From assembly GCF_004123805.1 (NCBI RefSeq), contig NZ_RWJX01000002.1, forward strand, positions 62,001-126,000: a stretch of 64,000 bases of DNA, written 5' to 3'. Source of the stretch: Cellulomonas endophytica (GTDB lineage: Bacteria; Actinomycetota; Actinomycetes; Actinomycetales; Cellulomonadaceae). The notes under the pieces are model-generated. The model did not search any database. It was given only the letters and a program-made list of their open reading frames with translations, and had not been told where the DNA came from. The first letter of the stretch is position 1, and each line of letters opens with the position of its first letter. This document shows, piece by piece, positions 59,007 to 64,000 of this stretch. Position numbers and translations under genes: made by a program.

Positions 59007-59561
59007 TCACCGTCCTCTCGTGGTGCGCAGGGTGGTGCGGTCGGTGGCGCCTCCGGGCTCGGCCGCCTCCGCCGCCCGCAGCAGGCGGGTCAGCCGGCCG
59101 CGCGCCCGGTGGACGCGCACGGAGAAGGCGGTGGTGGAGCAGCCGGCCACCGCGGCGGCGGCGGCCGGCGCCAGCCCGTCCCAGGCGGTGAGGAGCAGCG
59201 CCTGCCGGTCGGCCGCGGGCAGCCGGGCGAGGGCGTCGAGCATGACCGCCCGCTCCGCCACGTCGCCCTCGAGGTCGTCCGGCGCGGCCGCCACCCGGCT
59301 CAGCGCCGCGACGCGCTCGTCGTGCCGCAGCTCGGAGCGCCGGGTGTTCGCGATCGTGTTCCGGGCGACGACGAGCAGCCAGGGCAGCGCGTCGGCCGGC
59401 ACGTCCTGGCGGCGGCGCCAGGCGACCGTGAACGTCTCGGCGAGCACGTCCTCCGCGTCCCGCGGGCCCACGTGGCGCAGGGCGTACGCCTGCACCCGCG
59501 GCGCGTGCGCGCGCCACAGCCCGTCGAACCACGCCTCGGCGCCTGCGTCGGGGGACCTCAC
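59007..59561 (-). CDS. ECF-like RNA polymerase sigma factor
   Basis: A 184-residue sigma-70-family protein. Region 2 is seen as RVQAYALRHVGPRDAEDVLAE plus TFTVAWRR, and region 4 as LARLPAADRQALLLTAWDGL followed by the helix-turn-helix VAGCSTTAFSVRVHRARGRL. It is of the actinobacterial ECF type and is followed at once by a membrane protein that may hold it inactive. The GTG at 59561 is used. Confidence 0.9.
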   Translation of the reverse strand: MRSPDAGAEAWFDGLWRAHAPRVQAYALRHVGPRDAEDVLAETFTVAWRRRQDVPADALPWLLVVARNTIANTRRSELRHDERVAALSRVAAAPDDLEGDVAERAVMLDALARLPAADRQALLLTAWDGLAPAAAAAVAGCSTTAFSVRVHRARGRLTRLLRAAEAAEPGGATDRTTLRTTRGR

Positions 59562-59648
59562 ACCGGGAAGTGTCCGCGACGGGCCGCGGATTACCGCGGA
59601 CCTGTGCGCTTCGAGGAGTGCCGCCGAGCACGCCCTCGGGTCTGCTCG

Positions 59649-61049
59649 TCAGAGGTCGCGGTGGAGGCCGCCCCGGCCGCCGTCCCGCGTCGCCGCCGCC
59701 TCCTCGGTGATCCACGCGTCGACCTCGTCGGGAATCCGTGCGGCCCGCGCCCGGCGCCAGTGCGCCACCGCCTGCTCCGCCAGGTCGGCCTGCGCGCGCG
59801 ACGCGGCCCACGCGCTGCGGGTCTCGGCGTCGAGCTGGGCCTCGGCACGGACGCCGGCCACCGCCCGGGCGTGGGCGAGGACGTCCTGCGCCTCGTCGCG
59901 CTCCAGCCGTCCGCGCAGCCGCGCCCGACCCGCCACGCGCTCGTCGGCGGTGGTGGACAGCCGCTCGAAGAGCGAGGGCCGGCCCAGCAGGAGCACGAGC
60001 TTGAGCAGCGCCGGCATCGCCTCGAGCGCGGTGAGGAACCCGAAGAGGGTCCAGTGGGCCGTGCGCAACGTGGGGTCGGCCCGCTCGAGCGCGGTGAGCG
60101 CGCCGAGCTGCGCGAGGAGGCCGTCGTCGTCGGCCACCGCCGCCCCGTTCGCCGCGAGCGCCGCGTCCCGCGCGGCCGTGTCGGCCGCGATCTCGTCGGA
60201 CAGCTCCGCGAGGCGCTGCCGCTGGTAGCCCACCGCCGTCGCGGCCTCGGCGTCGGCCTCCGTCGCGACCCGCCCGCGGGTGGCCTCGAGCTCGGCCGTG
60301 AGGGCGGCACGCTCCTGGGCGAGCCGCTCGCGGCGCGCCTCCTTGTCGGCGGCGGCGATCCCGGCGCCGGGCACCCCGGACCCGCAGGTGCCCTCCTTCT
60401 CGCACTGCACGGCGAGCTCGGCCTGGCGGTGCTCCTCGTCGAGGGCGGCCAGGCGCCCGGTCAGGGCGACGACCTCCGGGTCGGTGAGGACGGCGTCGGC
60501 GGGGACGCCCGTGGCGATCGCCGCCTCGAGGTCCCGGGCCTCCGCCCGGTCGGCGTCGAGGTCCGCGAAGCGCGGGTCGTCGGCGAGGCCCGCCTCGAAC
60601 GCGGCGAGCTGCTCCGCCTGCCGCACCTGCAGCTGGGCACCGATCTCGTCGCGGAAGACCAGCAGCGTCAGCGGGGTGGACACGACGACGCCGATGAGGA
60701 CCGCCAGCCCGAGGCGCGGCAGCGCGAACAGCACCGTGAGGGGCCAGTGGCGCTGCCGCAGCGTCGAGACGACGATCCACCGGTCGAGGTTGAGGATCGC
60801 CAGCCCCCACGCCAGCGCCGCGGGCACGGCGAGCCACCACGGCGCGTCCACCGCGGTGCGCAGCGCGACCGTCGCCGAGACCGCCGCGAGGACGGCCGTC
60901 GTGAGGATCGCGCCGCCGAGCCCGGCCTGCTTCACGGTCTCGCCGGGCGCCTCGGCCAGGACCGCGCGGTCCGCGCCGGACAGGTCGACGAGCACGTCCT
61001 GCACCGTGCGCCGCCCGGGCGCCGCCGGTGCCGGGGTCGTGCCGCTCAC
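59649..61049 (-). CDS. DUF4407 membrane protein
   Basis: A 466-residue protein of the DUF4407 group. Three to four hydrophobic segments lie at about residues 50-125 (AILTTAVLAAVSATVAL, WLAVPAALAWGLAILNLDRW, LGLAVLIGVVVSTPLTLLVF) and one near 325-350; between them is a long Glu/Ala/Arg-rich coiled coil with two cysteines (CEKEGTC). Family function is unknown. The GTG overlaps the stop of the gene before it (61049-61046), so both are made together. Confidence 0.82.
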   Translation of the reverse strand: MSGTTPAPAAPGRRTVQDVLVDLSGADRAVLAEAPGETVKQAGLGGAILTTAVLAAVSATVALRTAVDAPWWLAVPAALAWGLAILNLDRWIVVSTLRQRHWPLTVLFALPRLGLAVLIGVVVSTPLTLLVFRDEIGAQLQVRQAEQLAAFEAGLADDPRFADLDADRAEARDLEAAIATGVPADAVLTDPEVVALTGRLAALDEEHRQAELAVQCEKEGTCGSGVPGAGIAAADKEARRERLAQERAALTAELEATRGRVATEADAEAATAVGYQRQRLAELSDEIAADTAARDAALAANGAAVADDDGLLAQLGALTALERADPTLRTAHWTLFGFLTALEAMPALLKLVLLLGRPSLFERLSTTADERVAGRARLRGRLERDEAQDVLAHARAVAGVRAEAQLDAETRSAWAASRAQADLAEQAVAHWRRARAARIPDEVDAWITEEAAATRDGGRGGLHRDL

Positions 61050-61576
61050 GCCGTGAACCGCGGCGGCGGCGCCGGGCGGCCGGGCGTCGCGGGAGGCACG
61101 GGCAGCGGCGGCGGGAGGGGGAGCCCGGCCCGTGGGACGGGGAGCCCCGCCGGCACCGCAGGGAGCCCGGCCGGCGCGGCGGGAAGCCCGGCCGGCGCGG
61201 CGGGGAGCCGGATCGCCGCGACCCGCGGGGTGCGGAGGGCCGCCGGGACGGTGACGACCTCGGGCGCGGCGGCCCCGTCGAGGGTCCGCGCCGGGCCCGC
61301 GCCGTCGAGCCGGCGGTCGTCCGCCGCCTCCCGGCGCAGCTCCGTGGTCACGACGGGCAGCCCGTGCTCCGGGCGTCGGCTGCGCAGGGCCGCCGGCAGC
61401 ACGAGCGCGACGAGCCACACGACGAGCGCGACGCACCCCGCGGCCAGCACCTCGACGAGCCCCCGCGCCTCGGGCCGGTCCTCCAGCACGGGCCGCAGCA
61501 CGACCACGCCCGCCACCACCAGCACCACGATCCCCACCACGGCCTCCCACAGCCGTGCCCCCGAGAACCTGTCCAT
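61046..61576 (-). CDS. Membrane protein with heptapeptide repeats
   Basis: A 176-residue protein with two hydrophobic segments (VVGIVVLVVAGVVVLRPV and VLAAGCVALVVWLVALVLP) and a C-terminal Pro/Ala-rich tail holding LPAAPAG, LPAAPAG, LPAVPAG and LPVPRAG in a row. No family was recognised. It overlaps the DUF4407 gene by four bases and is likely its partner in the membrane. Confidence 0.75.
   Translation of the reverse strand: MDRFSGARLWEAVVGIVVLVVAGVVVLRPVLEDRPEARGLVEVLAAGCVALVVWLVALVLPAALRSRRPEHGLPVVTTELRREAADDRRLDGAGPARTLDGAAAPEVVTVPAALRTPRVAAIRLPAAPAGLPAAPAGLPAVPAGLPVPRAGLPLPPPLPVPPATPGRPAPPPRFTA
61124..61207. repeat. Four 21-base tandem repeats
   Basis: Units at 61124-61144, 61145-61165, 61166-61186 and 61187-61207 encode the seven-residue repeats of the membrane protein above. 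The last two differ only at one base, a sign of recent duplication. Confidence 0.75.
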
Positions 61577-61662
61577 GCGTCCGCCCCCTGCTCGCCGTCC
61601 TGCGTCGGCCCAGGGTCTCCCGCGGCCCGGCGCGGACGGATCCCCCCGTGGGAGGACAGCTC

Positions 61663-61722
61663 CCCCGACCAGGGTCGGGGTCCACCCGGGGACCGGCCCC
61701 GACCCCGGGGGCAGGGTCGGGG
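61663..61722. terminator. Double GC-rich hairpin
   Basis: CCCCGACC (61663-61670) pairs with GGTCGGGG (61673-61680), and the same arms recur as CCCCGACCC (61697-61705) with GGGTCGGGG (61714-61722). They lie just after the aldo/keto reductase gene (minus strand) and before the membrane protein start, and probably stop transcription of the former. Confidence 0.55.
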
Positions 61723-61753
61723 GGCGGGCGCGTCGGCGACCCGGTGCCGGAGG

Positions 61754-62638
61754 TCAGCTGCCCGACGCGCTGCAGCGGGCGATCTCCTCCTCGGACAGCA
61801 CGAGCTCCGCCGCGGCCGCCGAGTCGGCGATGGACGCCGCCCGCCGCGCTCCCGGGATGGGGATGACGCGCTCGGACAGCGCGAGCTCCCAGGCCAGCAC
61901 CACGCGCTGCGGGCTGACCCCGTGCTCCGCGCCGATCTCCGCGAAGACGGAGAACTGCTCCCCGACCGCGCGCGCCCCGCCGCCGGTCCCGCCCAGCGGG
62001 CTCCACGGCAGGAACGCGATGCCCTCGGCGTCGCAGCGGCGCAGCTCGTCCTCCGACGAGCGGTACCGCGGCGAGAACTCGTTCTGCACGCTCACCAGCC
62101 CGCCGGGGCCGAGGACGTCCTGCGCGACCGCGATCTCCTCGAGGTTCGCGTTCGAGATGCCGACGGCCCGGACCTTGCCCTCGTCGCGCAGGGCGGCGAA
62201 CGTGCCGACGACCTCGGCGTAGTCCCGCTCGCGGTCGGGGCGGTGCCACTGGTACAGGTCGATGACGTCGACGCCCAGCCGCCGCAGGGACGCCTCGACG
62301 GCGCCGCGCAGGTACTCCGGCGACCCGTCCCGTCCCCACGTCTCGCCCGGGCCGCGCGTGATGCCGCCCTTCGTCGCGACGACGAGCCCCTCCGGCAGCG
62401 AGCCGTACTGCCGCAGCGCCGTGGCGACGAGGCTCTCGTTGTGGCCGAAGGCGTCCCAGGAGGGGGCGTAGCAGTCGGCGGTGTCGAGCAGGGTCACCCC
62501 GGCGTCGAGGGCGGCGTGGATCGTCGCCACGGCGTCCGCCTCGTCGGGGTACTGCCTGTCGTTGTTCATCGACAGCGGCATGCAGCCGAGGCCGACGGGG
62601 TGGACCTGGAAGGGGCCGAGGGTGCGCGTCGTCGTCAC
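61754..62638 (-). CDS. Aldo/keto reductase
   Basis: A 294-residue NADPH-dependent reductase with the (beta/alpha)8 fold. The catalytic set is visible: DTADCYAP (Asp and Tyr), VVATKGG (Lys) and DLYQWHRPD (His). IPIPGARRAASI is the cofactor-binding loop. The GTG at 62638 lies seven bases from a -10 TACCGT, so it is probably leaderless. The substrate is unknown. Confidence 0.92.
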   Translation of the reverse strand: MTTTRTLGPFQVHPVGLGCMPLSMNNDRQYPDEADAVATIHAALDAGVTLLDTADCYAPSWDAFGHNESLVATALRQYGSLPEGLVVATKGGITRGPGETWGRDGSPEYLRGAVEASLRRLGVDVIDLYQWHRPDRERDYAEVVGTFAALRDEGKVRAVGISNANLEEIAVAQDVLGPGGLVSVQNEFSPRYRSSEDELRRCDAEGIAFLPWSPLGGTGGGARAVGEQFSVFAEIGAEHGVSPQRVVLAWELALSERVIPIPGARRAASIADSAAAAELVLSEEEIARCSASGS

Positions 62639-62697
62639 AGCGGCGACGGTAGCCGCGCCCCGTCGGTCCGGCACGGGCGGGTGGCGGGCGCCGGGCG

Positions 62698-63801
62698 TCA
62701 GCGGGCGTGGAGCGGCTCCAGGTCCAGCCAGCGCGCCAGGTCCTCGATCTCCTCCGTCACCGCGGCGGCGAGGGCGGCGTCGAAGGCCTCGTCCTCGTGC
62801 ACGGCGTCGACGCGGAGCACCCCGGCGCGGCGGTCGGCCGTCGCGTCCACCTTCCCGACGAGCCGGTCCCCGTGCAGCACGGGCAGCGCCCAGAGGCCCC
62901 ACCGCCGCCGCGCCGCCGGCTTGTACATCTCGAGCGCGTAGTCGAAGGCGAACAGCTCCGCCATCCGCCTGCGGTCGAGCACGAGCCGGTCGAGCGGCGA
63001 GAGCAGCGCCGTGCGCCCCCGGAACGGCCCCTCCAGCAGCTCGGGCTGCACCCGCCAGGTGCCCGGGAGGCCCTCGACCACGGCCGGCTCCCCCGCCTCG
63101 CCGACGTCGTCCGGCTCCAGCGGGGTCCGCGGCGCCCGGGACCGCGCGAGGCCGAGGGCGCGCAGCCGACGGGCGTCGCGCTCCCGGCGGGCCTCCGGCG
63201 CGGGCACGACCGGGTCGTCGGGGTAGACCCGTGCCGCGAGGTCCCACAGCGGGTCCCGGCCGCGCCGGCCGGCCATCGCGACCTCGCCGGCGGCGACCAT
63301 CGCGTCCAGCATGCGTCGCACGTTCCGGTCGTCGTTCCACCCCGACGAGCGCCAGGGCCGCACGCACGTGTCGGGCAGCGCGCGCGCCGGCAGCGGGCCG
63401 TCGCGCTCGAGGCGCTCCAGCAGGTCCTGCCGGCACGCGTCGTTGTCCAGCAGCCACTGCCGGGTGGCGCGCTGGTACGGCAGGAGGTCCTGCCCCTGCG
63501 CCCACGCCTCCATGTCGGCGCGGTGGAGGGCGAGGTCCTCGGCGGGCCGGACCATGCCGTCGAGCTCCACGAGGACCCGGTCGGCCAGCAGCGCGGCGAG
63601 CTCCTCGGGCGCGTACGCCGACCCGAGGCGGCTCCACAGCACGAGGTCGGCGCTCGGGGCGACCGCCGCCGTGCGGTCGTCCTGGAGCAGCGTGAGCGTC
63701 TCGACGACGTCCAGCACGTCCGTGGGGCGCGGCAGGTCCAGCAGCTGCGCGCGCACCGCGACGCGTCGCGCCCTCTCGGCCGTCAACCGGTGGGGCTGCA
63801 C
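62698..63801 (-). CDS. Winged-helix DNA-binding protein, YcaQ/AlkZ-like
   Basis: A 367-residue protein of the HTH_42/YcaQ family, to which DNA glycosylases for crosslinks and bulky lesions belong. Landmarks: LTLLQDDRTAAVAPSADLVLWSRLG (in the position of the family's QxD/QxQ loop), GWNDDRNVRRML, LLSPLDRLVLDRRRMAELF and a C-terminal VGKVDATADR strand. The catalytic QxQ of AlkZ is not evident (QDD here), so glycosylase activity is uncertain. The GTG at 63801 is used. Confidence 0.82.
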   Translation of the reverse strand: MQPHRLTAERARRVAVRAQLLDLPRPTDVLDVVETLTLLQDDRTAAVAPSADLVLWSRLGSAYAPEELAALLADRVLVELDGMVRPAEDLALHRADMEAWAQGQDLLPYQRATRQWLLDNDACRQDLLERLERDGPLPARALPDTCVRPWRSSGWNDDRNVRRMLDAMVAAGEVAMAGRRGRDPLWDLAARVYPDDPVVPAPEARRERDARRLRALGLARSRAPRTPLEPDDVGEAGEPAVVEGLPGTWRVQPELLEGPFRGRTALLSPLDRLVLDRRRMAELFAFDYALEMYKPAARRRWGLWALPVLHGDRLVGKVDATADRRAGVLRVDAVHEDEAFDAALAAAVTEEIEDLARWLDLEPLHAR

Positions 63802-63963
63802 GCGCCGATGGTGGCAGAGCCCACCCCCACGCGTCCCGGGGCGTGCCTCCCGGGGGCGGTGGGCATACGGCGCACCGGGCTGCGGTTGGCGCTGAGACCG
63901 CACCGCCTCTCGTCGGCGGGTTCGTGGCGCACCCCCGAGCAGGACCCGACCCCGGAGGACACC

Positions 63964-64000
63964 GTGAGCGACTGGAACCAGCAGATCGTCGACGAGTTCC
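63964..64000 (+). CDS. Start of a deazaflavin (F420)-dependent nitroreductase-like gene (3' partial)
   Basis: Only twelve codons are in the window, beginning GTG after GGAGGA (63954-63959): SDWNQQIVDEF, the usual opening of the DUF385/F420-dependent nitroreductase family. The match is short, so the call is tentative. Confidence 0.6.
   Translation, partial: MSDWNQQIVDEF

Noticed and set aside
63011..63226. Plus-strand short frames over the YcaQ-like gene
   Set aside because: Low-complexity Arg/Ser translations opposite a clear gene.

Overview
The window is very GC-rich (well over 70% in most genes), with dense genes, GTG starts, four-base stop/start overlaps and several leaderless promoters of the form TANNNT-(6-7 nt)-start. 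This fits a high-GC actinomycete. A lipoprotein/PKD gene pair, a DHA2 exporter and an Arr enzyme suggest a Micrococcales-type genome (Cellulomonas/Isoptericola-like), but that placement is inference. No rRNA, tRNA, CRISPR array, transposase, integrase or replication origin was seen. No gene-free stretch exceeds 300 bases.

Bases 1-22321 form a defence island. The core is a type 2 BREX (Pgl) system in one tightly overlapping plus-strand operon: pglW (kinase, 5' end outside the window), pglX (N6-adenine methyltransferase), pglY (large ATPase), pglZ (alkaline-phosphatase-fold protein) and brxD (ATP-binding protein). The Lhr-like helicase brxHI follows further on. Set between brxD and brxHI are an HNH endonuclease gene and, on the opposite strand and overlapping it tail to tail, an m5C DNA methyltransferase. 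A Vsr-type mismatch endonuclease follows brxHI, and then comes an unrecognised 450-residue coiled-coil protein. The island therefore joins BREX with what looks like a complete cytosine-methylation restriction/repair set and one possible new effector.

Bases 22543-31039 are a sugar uptake and catabolism locus: permease, binding lipoprotein and RbsA-type ATPase, then a SIS-domain isomerase, an FGGY kinase and a fructose-6-phosphate-aldolase/transaldolase-like enzyme, all on the minus strand. A divergent SorC-type regulator is fused in transcription to a ribulose-phosphate-3-epimerase-like enzyme. Two matching dyads flank the divergent promoter region.

Bases 31064-44197 hold ordinary accessory genes: a NERD-domain protein, a TetR regulator with a DHA2 exporter (two operator copies between them), a membrane protein, a YdeI/DUF1905-like protein, an OmpA-like lipoprotein, two regulator/short-chain-dehydrogenase pairs (XRE and MerR), a DUF429 protein, a lower-GC lipoprotein/PKD pair and a HAD hydrolase. 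Bases 44372-64000 hold a SWIM/SNF2 helicase and its neighbour, a PQQ-type sugar dehydrogenase lipoprotein, an XRE-cupin regulator with a DUF1028 protein and a complete dipeptide ABC transporter, a rifamycin ADP-ribosyltransferase, a sigma factor with a probable anti-sigma partner, a DUF4407 membrane pair, an aldo/keto reductase, a winged-helix YcaQ/AlkZ-like protein and the first codons of an F420-type nitroreductase.
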